From Pseudomonas mangrovi (GTDB lineage Bacteria; Pseudomonadota; Gammaproteobacteria; Pseudomonadales; Pseudomonadaceae), in the NCBI RefSeq assembly GCF_003052585.1, contig NZ_QASN01000021.1, positions 124,001 to 188,000 on the forward strand: DNA of 64,000 nucleotides. Direction: 5' to 3'. The notes under the pieces were generated by a model. The model was not told the DNA's origin. It searched no databases and saw only the letters and a list, made by a program, of their open reading frames with translations. Positions 53,700 through 63,612 of this stretch are shown one piece after another. The position numbers were made by a program, and so were the translations under genes. Numbering within the stretch: the first letter of the stretch is position 1; every line of letters begins with the position of its first letter.

Positions 53700-56543
53700 A
53701 TGACGCGCAACCAGGAAATTCGCCCCGATATCGATGAAGGCATCGACCGCAAGGTTCTCGCGCAGCTGCGCGCGCGCTTCCTGCGGATCAACTCGGGGCG
53801 TCTGGAGCGCGCAATGGAGGCGCTCTCCACTCGCCAGCAGCTGGTTCTCAAGCTGCTGCCGCTGCTGTTCCACGTCAACCATCCCCTGCTTCCCGGCTAC
53901 GTCTCTGGCCTCACACCGGCAGGTCTCTCTGGTTACGAACCTGCCGACGATGTGCTGGCCGAAGCCCAGCGCCTGACGCGCTCGTTCCTCTACAAGCCGA
54001 CCCGCGGCAAGGTCAGCCAGCCGATCCACGGACTCTTCCTGATGGGCAGCCTCGGCACCCTCGCCCAGGCGGAAAAGAGCGACATGGACGTCTGGGTCTG
54101 CCACGCGCCAGATCTTCCGGTCGAGCGGGTCGCCGAGCTACAGCGCAAATGCCACCTACTCGAAGCATGGGCCGCAACCCAGGGCGCCGAGGCGCACTTC
54201 TTTCTGGTCGATCCCGCGCGCTTCACCCAGGGCGACCGGGAGGCGCACCTGACCTCCGACGACTGCGGCACCACCCAGCACTACCTGCTGCTCGACGAGT
54301 TCTACCGCACCGCCATCTGGCTCGGCGGACGCACGCCGCTCTGGTGGCTGGTGCCGGTCTACGAGGAAGGTCGCTACCGCGAATACGTGCACACCCTGCT
54401 GTCTAAGCGCTTCCTGCGCGCCGAGGAGGTGCTCGACCTTGGCCATCTGGCGCGGATTCCACCGGGCGAGTTCATCGGCGCAGGCATGTGGCAGCTGTAC
54501 AAGGGCATCGAGTCGCCCTACAAGTCAGTGCTCAAGCTGCTGCTGACCGAGGTCTACGCCAGCGAACACCCGGCCGTGCAGTGTCTGTCGCTGCGCTACA
54601 AGCAGGCGGTCTACGCCAACCGCCTCGACCTCGACGAGCTGGACCCCTACGTCGTGGTCTATCGCCGACTGGAGGAACACCTGGCATCCCGCGGCGAACT
54701 CGAGCGACTCGAACTGGTTCGCCGCTGCCTCTATCTGAAAGCCAACAAGAAGATCAGCAGTCCGCCACGCAACGGCCGCAAGAGCTGGCAACGTCGTTTG
54801 CTGGAACGCCTGACCGGCGAATGGCAGTGGGACCAGCGTCAGTTGACGATGCTCGACAGCCGCAGCCAGTGGAAAGTCCGCCAGGTCGGCAGCGAACGCC
54901 GCGCACTGGTCAACGAACTGACCTACAGCTACCGCTTCCTGTCCCAGTTCGCCCGCCTGCAGCAGGCCGCCAGCTCACTCAACAGTCGCGATCTCGGCGT
55001 ACTCGGCCGTCGTCTGTATGCAGCATTCGAACGCAAGGCCGGCAAGGTCGAATTCATCAACCCCGGCATCGCTCCCGACCTCGCCGAGGACACACTGACG
55101 CTGGTCCAGGCACCGGCGCCGGATGGCGAGGAAGTCCAGTGGGCGCTGTTTCCCGGCACCCTGACCCATCAGGAATGGCCGGACTTCGCGCCGCTCAAGC
55201 GCTCCCGCGAGCTGGTCGAGCTGCTTGCTTGGTGCCACCTCAACGGCGTGATCGACAGCAGTACGCGCCTGTCCCTGCATCCGGGCAACAGCGATCTGTC
55301 GGAGTTCGAACTGTTCAACCTGCTCGGCAGCCTGCAGCAGGTTGCTCCGTTGCCACTGCCGCCAGTCAGCGAAGACGCCTTTCTGCAACCGGCGACGCCG
55401 AAAGACATTCTGCTGCTGATCAACGTCGGCCTCGATCCGCTGCGCCAGCACAGCCAGATGAACATCCACATGACCACCGGCCGCACCGACTCGCTGGGCT
55501 ACTCCGGGGTTCGCGAAAACCTGGTGGTAACCCTGGACCAGGTCAGCCTGAACAGCTGGCACGAGATGCTGGTCAGTCGCTACGAAGGGCCGCACGCACT
55601 GCTCGATTGCCTGAGTGACCTGCTCAATGGCCTGGGCGAAGGGCCGAAGCCAAATGTGCTGGTGCGCTGCTTCTGCCGCAACCGCGCACCGGCGATCAGC
55701 GCGCGCGTGGAGGAGTTGCTGCGCGATCTGCTGGCCGCTTTCGCCAGCGACATTCCCCAGCGGTATCTGCTGCAGATCGCCCAGCAATACCATCTGCTCG
55801 ACCTGACCCCGGGCCAGGTTCGCCATCGCGCACTCTCCGATCTGCCGGCGCTGCTACGCAGCCTGGGCCAGGAGCAGGCGAGCTACAGTCCGGTGACCAT
55901 CGATCGCAACACACTGGAAGGAGAAGACCTGCTGCTGATTCTTCCGCTCGGCCGCCCGGACTGCATTCAGGTGTTCTACCGGCTGTTCGGTGACGAGGCC
56001 GAACTGACCGTGCTCGATGAGCACAACTCGTTGTGGCGCCAGCGCCTGCCGTATCGCGACGAATCCACACTGATCACGCCGCTGCAGCGCTTCCTGCAGT
56101 CGGTGCTGTACCGTCGCACCACCCAACTGAGCCTCGGCGAAAGCCCGGTGCGCGAGTCGCCGGAGATCCTCTACTACGAGCTGGTCCCGCCTGCCAGCCC
56201 GCGAGCCCAGGCGGTGGAGCGGCGCAGCGAGCCGCGCAGCGAGATCACCCTGCCGTTCTACAACGTGCAGGCGATCATCGAACCAGGCGAACAGCGTCGC
56301 CGGCACGTGACCCTGTACTGCAATCAGCGCGAGTTTTCCGAACTGGAATTCGGTGGCGATCTCTTCGCCGCGGTGGCCGGACACATACTCGCGCAGCGCC
56401 GCGAAGCAGAGCGCTATCCGTGCTACATCACCGACCTCGATCTGTCGGCGATGCTCGGCGAAGGCCCGGTGCAGACCATCCACTTCCTGCGCTACAAGGC
56501 CGAACTGGAAGAAGCACTGAATATCGCCCTACAGAAGGCTTGA
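53700..56543 (+). CDS. cyaA: Class I adenylate cyclase
   Basis: Makes cAMP from ATP. It has 947 residues. The N-terminal catalytic domain is of the nucleotidyltransferase type: GSLGT at 116-120 and the metal-binding D128-x-D130 pair in KSDMDVWVCH. The C-terminal half is the regulatory domain known in enterobacteria to respond to the phosphotransferase system. rnk faces it on the other strand. Confidence 0.97.
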   Translation: MTRNQEIRPDIDEGIDRKVLAQLRARFLRINSGRLERAMEALSTRQQLVLKLLPLLFHVNHPLLPGYVSGLTPAGLSGYEPADDVLAEAQRLTRSFLYKPTRGKVSQPIHGLFLMGSLGTLAQAEKSDMDVWVCHAPDLPVERVAELQRKCHLLEAWAATQGAEAHFFLVDPARFTQGDREAHLTSDDCGTTQHYLLLDEFYRTAIWLGGRTPLWWLVPVYEEGRYREYVHTLLSKRFLRAEEVLDLGHLARIPPGEFIGAGMWQLYKGIESPYKSVLKLLLTEVYASEHPAVQCLSLRYKQAVYANRLDLDELDPYVVVYRRLEEHLASRGELERLELVRRCLYLKANKKISSPPRNGRKSWQRRLLERLTGEWQWDQRQLTMLDSRSQWKVRQVGSERRALVNELTYSYRFLSQFARLQQAASSLNSRDLGVLGRRLYAAFERKAGKVEFINPGIAPDLAEDTLTLVQAPAPDGEEVQWALFPGTLTHQEWPDFAPLKRSRELVELLAWCHLNGVIDSSTRLSLHPGNSDLSEFELFNLLGSLQQVAPLPLPPVSEDAFLQPATPKDILLLINVGLDPLRQHSQMNIHMTTGRTDSLGYSGVRENLVVTLDQVSLNSWHEMLVSRYEGPHALLDCLSDLLNGLGEGPKPNVLVRCFCRNRAPAISARVEELLRDLLAAFASDIPQRYLLQIAQQYHLLDLTPGQVRHRALSDLPALLRSLGQEQASYSPVTIDRNTLEGEDLLLILPLGRPDCIQVFYRLFGDEAELTVLDEHNSLWRQRLPYRDESTLITPLQRFLQSVLYRRTTQLSLGESPVRESPEILYYELVPPASPRAQAVERRSEPRSEITLPFYNVQAIIEPGEQRRRHVTLYCNQREFSELEFGGDLFAAVAGHILAQRREAERYPCYITDLDLSAMLGEGPVQTIHFLRYKAELEEALNIALQKA

Positions 56544-56565
56544 ACCAGACCACCGCGAACCTGGA

Positions 56566-56973
56566 TCAGCGCTGGTAGGCGCCCGCAGCTTCCGGCTGGT
56601 ACTCGACAGCCAGCAGGGTCAGCTTGAGAGTCTTGCCACCTGGTGCCGGCCAGTCGATGTGCTGGCCAACGCTCAGACCGAGCAGCGCGCAGCCGACCGG
56701 CGCCAGCACCGAGACGGTTCCGTCACCCCCAGCCTCCTCGGGAAACACCAGGGTCAGGTGGTAGTCCTTGCCGCTGGCTTCCTCGCGGCAGTGCACCCGC
56801 GAATTCATGGTCACCACCCCGGCGGGAATCTCGCTCAGCGCCACTACCTGCGCGCGCGTCAGCTCCTGCTCCAGCGCCTCAGCGGTAGCGCTGAAGGTCT
56901 CGAGACGCTCGAGCATGGCTTCCAGCCGCTGCAGGTCGGTGCGAGTGATGATGATTGGCGGCTGAGTGGTCAT
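56566..56973 (-). CDS. rnk: Nucleoside diphosphate kinase regulator Rnk
   Basis: GreA/GreB-like protein that binds RNA polymerase. It has 135 residues: a short N-terminal coiled coil and a C-terminal FKBP-like domain (VSVLAPVGCALLGLSVGQ) matching the GreA C-terminal domain. The ATG at 56973 (MTTQPPIIITRTDLQRLE) fits Rnk; the frame is open to 57024. Confidence 0.93.
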   Translation of the reverse strand: MTTQPPIIITRTDLQRLEAMLERLETFSATAEALEQELTRAQVVALSEIPAGVVTMNSRVHCREEASGKDYHLTLVFPEEAGGDGTVSVLAPVGCALLGLSVGQHIDWPAPGGKTLKLTLLAVEYQPEAAGAYQR

Positions 56974-57196
56974 GACAGCAAGTTCCCTCCCGGGAGCGGA
57001 ATGTAGTTGTGCCCGCGCTCGCAACGGGCTGCGGGCGACGCATTGGCTAGTTGGATTACGAGGAATCGGGCGCCCGACAATGCGACTTCAGGTCGCGAGC
57101 GCGGATTCCGGCAAACAGTGGCGCAACCGGAAGACAGTGGCCACTTTGATCTGGGTAATGAAGACCGACCCTAACACAGCGCAGCGAATAAGCAAG

Positions 57197-57412
57197 TCAG
57201 CCCCCCGGCGCAGCGCGGCGCAGATCCAGGCGCGCCTGGGCGTCCTGGCAGATCGCCCGGCGCCTGGCGGCGTCGGCCTTGCCCCACTCGAGGATCTCAC
57301 CCAGGCTGCGGCCGCAGCCAAGGCAGACGTCCTGATCGTTCAGGCAGCATTCACGGCGACAGGGTGACGATGGCAGCTCATCCAGCGACGCGTCAGACGT
57401 CTTCGAACTCAA
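57197..57412 (-). CDS. DUF1289 (Fe-S-type Cys-rich) small protein
   Basis: A 71-residue protein with the DUF1289 pattern SPCRRECCLNDQDVCLGCGR and LGEILEWG. The cysteines probably bind a metal. No good ATG is available; TTG at 57412 overlaps the cyaY end and is my best guess, with weak Shine-Dalgarno support. It follows cyaY on the same strand and is probably translated with it. Confidence 0.72.
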   Translation of the reverse strand: MSSKTSDASLDELPSSPCRRECCLNDQDVCLGCGRSLGEILEWGKADAARRRAICQDAQARLDLRRAAPGG

Positions 57413-57725
57413 GGGCTTCGCCCCCCTGCTCAAGAGTGATCCGCGTGAGCATCTCGCCCAGGCGCTCCTCGCTGCTGTCACACAGCCAGACATCGCTGTC
57501 AGCGTCATAGTCGAAATGGAAGCCGCCGGAGCGGGCTGCCAGCCACAGTTGGCGAATCGGCTCCTGGCGACTGAGGATCAGTTGGCTGCCATTCTCGAAG
57601 CGCACCGTCAGCACGCCGGCGCTGTTTTCCAGGTCGACATCCAGGCCGCTGTCGTCGAACACGTCCTCGACCTTCTGCTGGACCAGATCGACCAGATCAT
57701 GGAAACGCGCTTCGCTCAAACTCAT
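57393..57725 (-). CDS. cyaY: Iron donor protein CyaY (frataxin)
   Basis: Bacterial frataxin that delivers iron and regulates Fe-S cluster assembly. It has 110 residues. The acidic N-terminal helix (LVDLVQQKVEDVFDDSGLD) and the beta-sheet segment EPIRQLWLAARSGGFHFDY are typical. The ATG at 57725 gives MSLSEARFHDL; it is divergent to lptM. Confidence 0.95.
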   Translation of the reverse strand: MSLSEARFHDLVDLVQQKVEDVFDDSGLDVDLENSAGVLTVRFENGSQLILSRQEPIRQLWLAARSGGFHFDYDADSDVWLCDSSEERLGEMLTRITLEQGGEALEFEDV

Positions 57726-57939
57726 CGAATCTTCCTCGGCGGGGCATGGTTGCGGGTTTGCGGCGGCGCCCCGGTCGCCAAGCATAACCTGCAACGTCGG
57801 CTGCGCCAGCCGACGAACAGTGCGACAGGCGCTCGAAAGGGGCGGCAAAGCCCCGTCCGGCGGGCCTTCTGCGCATAGGCAAGGACCGGAGGCGTCGGTA
57901 TACTCCAGCGCAATCATCGCTTTTCGCAAAGGATTTCCC

Positions 57940-58068
57940 ATGAAGCGCCTGCTTCCCACGCTCCTCGCGCTCGTCGCCATGACTTCGCTGGTTTCCGCCT
58001 GTGGCCAGAAGGGCCCGCTGTACCTGCCGGACGCCGACAAACCCGCCGCCGAACAGCACGCGCACTAA
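57940..58068 (+). CDS. lptM: Small LPS-assembly lipoprotein LptM (LppL)
   Basis: A 42-residue lipoprotein with lipobox VSAC (Cys21) followed by GQKGPLYLP, the LptM motif. LptM helps the oxidative folding of the LptD-LptE translocon in E. coli. It is preceded by AAAGGA and lies 9 bp before lysA, the usual order. Confidence 0.93.
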   Translation: MKRLLPTLLALVAMTSLVSACGQKGPLYLPDADKPAAEQHAH

Positions 58069-58077
58069 GGAGGCTGC

Positions 58078-59325
58078 ATGAACGCCTTCGAGTACCGCGC
58101 AGGTCAACTGTTCGCGGAAGGTGCGGCGTTGTCCGCGATCGCCGAGCGCTTCGGCACCCCCACCTATGTCTATTCGCGTGCCCATATCGAGGCGCAGTAC
58201 CGTGCCTATGCCGATGCCCTGAACGGTATGCCGCATCTGGTCTGCTTCGCGGTAAAGGCCAACTCCAACCTGGGCGTGCTGAATGTACTGGCGCGTCTGG
58301 GCGCAGGCTTCGATATCGTCTCGCGTGGTGAGCTTGAGCGTGTCCTGGCTGCTGGCGGCATGCCTGAGAAGATCGTCTTCTCCGGCGTCGGCAAGACTCG
58401 TGACGACATGCGCCGCGCGCTGCAGGTCGGTGTGCACTGTTTCAACGTCGAGTCCACCGACGAGCTGGAACGGCTGCAGCAAGTCGCCGCCGAGCTGGGC
58501 GTCATTGCGCCGGTGTCGCTGCGAGTCAACCCGGATGTCGACGCCGGCACCCACCCGTACATTTCCACCGGCCTCAAGGAAAACAAGTTCGGCATCGCCA
58601 TCAGCGACGCACCGGCGGTCTATGCCCGCGCCGCCGAACTGGCCAACCTGGAAGTGGCCGGCGTCGATTGCCATATCGGCTCGCAGCTGACCACCCTGCC
58701 GCCCTTCCTCGACGCCCTCGACCGTCTGCTCGCACTGATCGACGAGCTGGCCGAACGCGGCATCCGCATCCGCCATCTGGATCTGGGTGGCGGTCTCGGC
58801 GTGCAGTACCGCGACGAACAACCGCCGCTGGCCGGCGACTACATCGCCGCCGTGCGCGAGCGCATCCGTGGCCGCGACCTGGCACTGGTGTTCGAGCCGG
58901 GTCGTTCCATCGTCGCCAACGCCGGCGTGCTGCTGACCCGCGTCGAGTACCTCAAGCACACCGAGCACAAGGACTTCGCCATCGTCGATGCGGCGATGAA
59001 CGACCTGATCCGCCCGGCGCTGTACCAGGCCTGGATGGATGTGGTGCCGGTGCAGCCGCGTGATGCTGCCCCGCGCAGCTATGACATCGTCGGCCCGATC
59101 TGCGAGACCGGCGATTTCCTCGCCAAGGGGCGCGAGCTGGCGCTGGCCGAGGGCGATCTGCTGGCCGTGCGATCGGCCGGCGCCTACGGCTTCGTCATGA
59201 GTTCCAACTACAACACCCGCGGCCGTGCTGCCGAGGTCATGGTCGACGGCGAACAGGCCCACCTGGTGCGCCGCCGCGAAAGCATCGAAGAACTCTACGC
59301 TGGCGAAAGCCTGCTGCCGACGTGA
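58078..59325 (+). CDS. lysA: Diaminopimelate decarboxylase
   Basis: PLP enzyme that makes lysine from meso-diaminopimelate. It has 415 residues. The PLP lysine is Lys60 in CFAVKANSN; the HIGSQ motif and [11 protein letters not shown] bind the cofactor phosphate, and [11 protein letters not shown] contributes the active-site Cys from the other subunit. It is in the lptM-lysA-dapF-DUF484-xerC-HAD run. Confidence 0.98.
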   Translation: MNAFEYRAGQLFAEGAALSAIAERFGTPTYVYSRAHIEAQYRAYADALNGMPHLVCFAVKANSNLGVLNVLARLGAGFDIVSRGELERVLAAGGMPEKIVFSGVGKTRDDMRRALQVGVHCFNVESTDELERLQQVAAELGVIAPVSLRVNPDVDAGTHPYISTGLKENKFGIAISDAPAVYARAAELANLEVAGVDCHIGSQLTTLPPFLDALDRLLALIDELAERGIRIRHLDLGGGLGVQYRDEQPPLAGDYIAAVRERIRGRDLALVFEPGRSIVANAGVLLTRVEYLKHTEHKDFAIVDAAMNDLIRPALYQAWMDVVPVQPRDAAPRSYDIVGPICETGDFLAKGRELALAEGDLLAVRSAGAYGFVMSSNYNTRGRAAEVMVDGEQAHLVRRRESIEELYAGESLLPT

Positions 59326-59335
59326 GGGCGCGATC

Positions 59336-60166
59336 ATGCTATTGCGCTTCACCAAGATGCACGGTATCGGCAATGACTTCATGGTCCTCGATCTGATCAG
59401 CCAACATGCGCACATCCAGCCCAAGCACGTGCGCGCCTGGGCTGATCGACACACCGGCGTCGGCTTCGACCAGTTGCTGCTGGTCGAAGCGCCGAGCACG
59501 CCGGACGTCGACTTTCGCTACCGCATCTTCAATTCAGACGGTTCCGAGGTCGAGCAGTGCGGCAACGGTGCGCGCTGCTTCGCCCGTTTCGTGGTCGACA
59601 AGCGGCTGACGGTGAAGAAGCGCATCCGCGTCGAGACCAAGGGCGGCGTCATCGAGCTCAATCTGCGCCCGGATGGTCAGGTCACGGTCGACATGGGCGC
59701 CCCGCGCCTGGTGCCCGCCGAGATCCCCTTCCAGGCCGAGCAGGAAGCACCGAGCTACTCGGTAGAGCTCGACGGCCAGATGCTGCAACTGGCCGCTGTT
59801 TCGATGGGCAACCCGCACGCCGTGCTGCGCGTCGACAACGTCGACAGCGCACCGGTGCACGAGCTGGGGCCCAGGATGGAGCTGCACCCGCGTTTTCCGA
59901 AGAAGGTCAATGTCGGCTTTCTGCAGGTCATCGACCGTTCCCAGGCACGCCTGCGGGTCTGGGAACGCGGCGCTGGCGAGACCCGCGCCTGCGGCACCGG
60001 TGCCTGCGCCGCCGCGGTTGCGGCGATCCGTCAGGGCTGGATGGACTCGCCAGTGCAGATCGAACTGCCGGGCGGCCGGTTGTCCATCGAGTGGGCAGGC
60101 CCGGGTCAGCCGGTTATGATGACCGGCCCCGCCGCTCGCGTGTACGAAGGACAGGTCCGCCTATGA
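59336..60166 (+). CDS. dapF: Diaminopimelate epimerase
   Basis: Turns LL- into meso-diaminopimelate. It has 276 residues in two similar domains, each giving one catalytic cysteine: Cys75 (EQCGNGARC) and Cys219 (RACGTGAC). The ATG at 59336 fits the family start [14 protein letters not shown]. It overlaps the next gene by 4 bp. Confidence 0.98.
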   Translation: MLLRFTKMHGIGNDFMVLDLISQHAHIQPKHVRAWADRHTGVGFDQLLLVEAPSTPDVDFRYRIFNSDGSEVEQCGNGARCFARFVVDKRLTVKKRIRVETKGGVIELNLRPDGQVTVDMGAPRLVPAEIPFQAEQEAPSYSVELDGQMLQLAAVSMGNPHAVLRVDNVDSAPVHELGPRMELHPRFPKKVNVGFLQVIDRSQARLRVWERGAGETRACGTGACAAAVAAIRQGWMDSPVQIELPGGRLSIEWAGPGQPVMMTGPAARVYEGQVRL

Positions 60167-60861
60167 CCGACCAGCGCCACGATCCCGCCTCGCTCGATGC
60201 CGAAATGGTTGCCGCCTATCTGCGCGCCCATCCGGAGTTCTTCATCGACCATGACGAACTGATTCCCGAGCTGCGCATTCCACACCAGCGCGGCGACACC
60301 GTCTCGCTGGTGGAACGCCAGGTGAAGCTGCTGCGCGAGCGCAACATCGAGATGCGCCATCGCTTGTCGCAGCTGATGGATGTGGCCCGCGACAACGACC
60401 GGCTGTTCGACAAGACCCGCCGCCTGGTGCTCGACCTGCTCGATGCCGCCACCCTCGAGGAGGTCGTGAGCGCCGTCGAGGACAGTCTGCGCCACCAGTT
60501 CCAGGTGCCCTACTCGAGCCTGATCCTGTTCAGCGAGACGCCGCTGGCCGTCGGCCGCTCGGTCAGCAGCGCCCAGGCCCACGAGGCCATCGGCGGCTTG
60601 CTGGCAGACGGCAAGACGGTCTGCGGCGTGCTGCGTCCGCATGAGCTGGCGTTTCTCTTCGGCGAAGAGGAACAGGCGCAGATCGGCTCCGCGGCCGTGG
60701 TCTGTCTCAGCCACAAGGGCCTGCACGGCATCCTGGCGATCGGCAGCCCCGATCCGCAGCACTACCGCAGTTCGCTCGGCACCCTGTTCCTCGGCTATAT
60801 CGCCGAGGTCCTGGCGCGCGTGGTGCCAACCTTCGCCGCGCCGCTGCGCTCGGTGCGCTAG
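60163..60861 (+). CDS. DUF484 family GAF-like protein
   Basis: A 232-residue soluble protein always found between dapF and xerC in gammaproteobacteria. The N-terminal part ([12 protein letters not shown]...LIPELRIPH) and a coiled coil (about 50-90) precede a GAF-like domain. Function unknown; it may modulate the recombinase. Start overlaps the dapF stop. Confidence 0.9.
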   Translation: MTDQRHDPASLDAEMVAAYLRAHPEFFIDHDELIPELRIPHQRGDTVSLVERQVKLLRERNIEMRHRLSQLMDVARDNDRLFDKTRRLVLDLLDAATLEEVVSAVEDSLRHQFQVPYSSLILFSETPLAVGRSVSSAQAHEAIGGLLADGKTVCGVLRPHELAFLFGEEEQAQIGSAAVVCLSHKGLHGILAIGSPDPQHYRSSLGTLFLGYIAEVLARVVPTFAAPLRSVR

Positions 60862-60919
60862 GGCGGCAGCACGCATCAAGTTGCAGAAGCACAAGGCCGT
60901 ACCCCCTGGAGCTCGCCGC

Positions 60920-61822
60920 GTGACCCTTGCAGCCGACCTCGACACCTATCTGGAACACTTGCGCAGCGAGCGCCAGGTCTCGCTGCACACGCTCGACGGC
61001 TATCGCCGCGATCTGCTCAAGGCGCTGCAGTTCTGCGAACGCTGCCAGATCGAGGAGTGGGCGCAACTCGACAGCAGCCGACTACGCCAGCTGGTCGCCG
61101 AGCTGCATCGCAAGGGCCAGTCCAGCCGCAGCCTGGCGCGCCTGCTGTCGGCAGTGCGCGGCCTCTACGCCCATCTCAACCGCATCGGCCGCTGCAGCAG
61201 CGACCCCAGCAGTGACCTCAGCGCGCCCAAGGGCGAGCGTCGCCTGCCACGCGCGCTGGATGCCGACCGGGCCATGCAGTTGCTCGACGGTGGCGTGGAG
61301 GAAGACTTCATCGCCCGTCGCGACCAGGCGATTCTCGAGCTGTTCTATTCTTCCGGCCTGCGCCTTTCCGAGCTGGTCAGCCTGAACCTGACCCAGCTGG
61401 ATCTGGCCAGCGGCCTGGTCCAGGTCATCGGCAAGGGCAACAAGGCCCGCGTACTGCCAGTCGGGCGCAAGGCGGTCGCGGCGATCCAGGCCTGGCTGCC
61501 GCTGCGCGCGGCCGTGGGTCCACAGGATGACGCGCTCTTCGTCGGCCGCCAGGGCCGCCGGCTCGGCGCCCGCGCCGTGCAGCAGCGGGTCAGCCAGGCG
61601 GGTGTGCGCGAGCTTGGCCAGCATCTGCACCCGCACATGCTCAGGCACAGCTTCGCCAGCCATATGCTCGAATCCTCCCAGGACCTGCGCGCTGTGCAGG
61701 AATTGCTCGGGCATGCCGACATCGCCACCACCCAGGTCTATACCCACCTGGATTTCCAGCACCTGGCCAAGGTCTACGACAGCGCGCACCCACGTGCCAA
61801 ACGCAGGGACACCGAGGAATGA
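60920..61822 (+). CDS. xerC: Tyrosine recombinase XerC
   Basis: Resolves chromosome dimers at dif with XerD. It has 300 residues. Catalytic residues are all present: Arg148 (SGLRLSEL), Lys in GKGNKAR, His239 and Arg242 (HPHMLRHSF), His265 ([11 protein letters not shown]) and Tyr274 (VYTHL). GTG at 60920, with GGAG 7 bases upstream, gives the family N-terminus. Confidence 0.97.
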   Translation: MTLAADLDTYLEHLRSERQVSLHTLDGYRRDLLKALQFCERCQIEEWAQLDSSRLRQLVAELHRKGQSSRSLARLLSAVRGLYAHLNRIGRCSSDPSSDLSAPKGERRLPRALDADRAMQLLDGGVEEDFIARRDQAILELFYSSGLRLSELVSLNLTQLDLASGLVQVIGKGNKARVLPVGRKAVAAIQAWLPLRAAVGPQDDALFVGRQGRRLGARAVQQRVSQAGVRELGQHLHPHMLRHSFASHMLESSQDLRAVQELLGHADIATTQVYTHLDFQHLAKVYDSAHPRAKRRDTEE

Positions 61823-62574
61823 GCATCCGCCTGATCACCTTCGACCTCGACGACACGCTCTGGGACGTGGCACCGGTGATGCACGGCGCCGAAGCCGCGC
61901 TGCGCGACTGGCTGGGCGAACATGCGCCGCGACTTGGCCCGGTACCCATCGAACACCTGTGGGCGATCCGCAAGCGGGTCATGGCCGAAGATCCGAGCCT
62001 GCGTCATCGCATGAGCGAACTGCGTCGGCGCATTCTGCTGCTGGCACTGCAGGAAGCTGGCTACGTGCCGGGCGAAGCGCGTGACCTTGCCGAAGCGGCA
62101 TTTCAGATATTCCTCAGCGCCCGCCATCAGGTGTCCTTCTTCCCCGACGTGCAATCCACCCTGGAACAGCTCGCCAACCGCTACATCCTCGGCGTACTTA
62201 CCAACGGCAACGCCGACGTGCGCCGACTGGGGCTGGCGGACTACTTCCAGTTCGCCCTCTGTGCCGAGGAACTGGGCGTCGGCAAGCCCGACCCGCATCC
62301 CTTCGAGCAGGCACTGGCGCGTGCCGGCGTGCCGGCCGAGCAGGCGCTGCACGTCGGCGATCATCCCGCCGATGACATCCTCGGTGCCCGCGGCGCCGGC
62401 ATGCATGCGGTCTGGTACAACCCGCAGGGCAAGCCCTGGCAGCTGCCGGACGCGCGTCCTGGCATGCTTTCCTCGGGGCTGGAAGGCGCCGACCCCAAGC
62501 TGCTGCAGCGTTGCCAGCCAAGCGCCGAAATCCGCAGCCTGGGCGAGCTGCCAGGATTGCTACAGCGCTGGTAG
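61819..62574 (+). CDS. HAD-superfamily hydrolase
   Basis: A phosphatase-like protein of 251 residues. Motif I is FDLDDTLWD (nucleophile Asp9), motif II LTNGNAD, motif III Lys in [10 protein letters not shown] and motif [15 protein letters not shown]. Relatives in this position (YigB-type) dephosphorylate FMN, which is possible here. It overlaps xerC by 4 bp and ends the operon. Confidence 0.92.
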   Translation: MSIRLITFDLDDTLWDVAPVMHGAEAALRDWLGEHAPRLGPVPIEHLWAIRKRVMAEDPSLRHRMSELRRRILLLALQEAGYVPGEARDLAEAAFQIFLSARHQVSFFPDVQSTLEQLANRYILGVLTNGNADVRRLGLADYFQFALCAEELGVGKPDPHPFEQALARAGVPAEQALHVGDHPADDILGARGAGMHAVWYNPQGKPWQLPDARPGMLSSGLEGADPKLLQRCQPSAEIRSLGELPGLLQRW

Positions 62575-62583
62575 CGCCATAAA

Positions 62584-62605
62584 AAAGGAGCCCTGAGGCC
62601 CCTTT
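62584..62605. terminator. Two-sided terminator between the HAD and potI genes
   Basis: AAAGGAGCC/GGCCCCTTT pairs with one mismatch and a CTGA loop. The A-run at 62581-62586 gives a U-tract on the minus strand and CTTTG follows on the plus side. It lies between the two stops. Confidence 0.7.
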
Positions 62606-62611
62606 GATTCA

Positions 62612-63496
62612 TCAGCTGTGCGCCGGCGGAGGTGTCAGCCGCTCCACGCTCTTCTGCCAGCCGCCACTTTCTTCCTGCGCCGCCTGCTGTACCGCGCGCT
62701 TGCGCCGGTCCTCGGCGCGCCGGATGAAGTACCAGGCAAGGAAGGTGAACAGCGAGATCGACAGCAGGATCAGGCTCGCCACCGCGTTGATCTCAGGCTT
62801 CACGCCCATCCGCACCGAGGAAAATATCTCCACCGGCAGCGTCGAGGCGCCAGGGCCGGCAACGAAGCTGGCCAACACCAGATCATCCAGCGACAAGGCG
62901 AAGGACATCATCCCGCCCGCCACCAGCGAGGGCGCGATCATCGGTACGGTGATCAGCAGGAACACCTTCCATGGCCTTGCACCCAGATCCATGGCCGCCT
63001 CCTCGATCGACAGATCCAGCTCGCGCAGGCGCGATGAAACCACCACCGCCACGTAGGCAGAGCAGAAGGTCGTATGGGCAATCCAGATGGTCAGCAGGCC
63101 GCGTTGCGGCCAGCCGATCAGCTGCGCCATGGTGACGAACAGCAGCAGCAGCGACAGACCGGTGATCACCTCGGGCATGACCAGCGGTGCGGTGACCATG
63201 CCGCCGAACAGGGTGCGGCCGCGAAAGCGCGGGATGCGGGTGAGCACGAAGGCGGCAAGCGTGCCCAGCGCCACCGCGGCGATCGAGGTGTAGAAGGCGA
63301 TCTCCAACGAACGAAATACCGCTGTCATCAGCTTGGTGTTGTCCAGCAGGCTCGCATACCACTTCAGCGACCAGCCGCTCCACACGGTGACCAGACGGCC
63401 GCCGTTGAAGGAGTAGATCACCAGGATGAACATCGGCACGTAGATGAACAGCAGGCCGAGCCAGAGCATGACCTTGGAAAAACCGAAGCGCTTCAT
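62612..63496 (-). CDS. potI: Polyamine ABC transporter permease PotI/SpuH-like
   Basis: Inner-membrane permease for putrescine or spermidine uptake. It has 294 residues with six predicted helices and the EAA loop EEAAMDLGARPWKVFLLITVP. The start ATG at 63496 (MKRFGFSKVMLWLG) matches PotI/SpuH; a longer frame reaches 63595. A duplicate of the potH tail precedes it. The ATPase and binding protein are outside the window. Confidence 0.93.
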   Translation of the reverse strand: MKRFGFSKVMLWLGLLFIYVPMFILVIYSFNGGRLVTVWSGWSLKWYASLLDNTKLMTAVFRSLEIAFYTSIAAVALGTLAAFVLTRIPRFRGRTLFGGMVTAPLVMPEVITGLSLLLLFVTMAQLIGWPQRGLLTIWIAHTTFCSAYVAVVVSSRLRELDLSIEEAAMDLGARPWKVFLLITVPMIAPSLVAGGMMSFALSLDDLVLASFVAGPGASTLPVEIFSSVRMGVKPEINAVASLILLSISLFTFLAWYFIRRAEDRRKRAVQQAAQEESGGWQKSVERLTPPPAHS

Positions 63497-63612
63497 GCCT
63501 TGCCCTCCAGGTCTTTCGCCAGGCCTGTGGATGGAGAGCCGGTTGAACAGCGGGCATGGATGGTTGCGTTCGACTGCCTCATGCCTTGCCCTCAAGTTCT
63601 TTTGCCTGATTC
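63484..63612. repeat. Duplicated 3' end of potH in the potH-potI junction
   Basis: On the minus strand the potH end reads CTGTTCAACCGG...GAGGGCAAGGCATGA (63612-63579). A second, altered copy with the same ends lies directly before potI, so its ATGA forms the potI start. The second copy has an insertion after CTGTTCAACCGG that breaks the frame. The ancestral genes probably overlapped through one ATGA. Confidence 0.6.

Noticed and set aside
57697..59499. Minus-strand open frame of 600 codons opposite lysA
   Set aside because: lysA has its full set of motifs; the other frame crosses gene borders and has no protein features.
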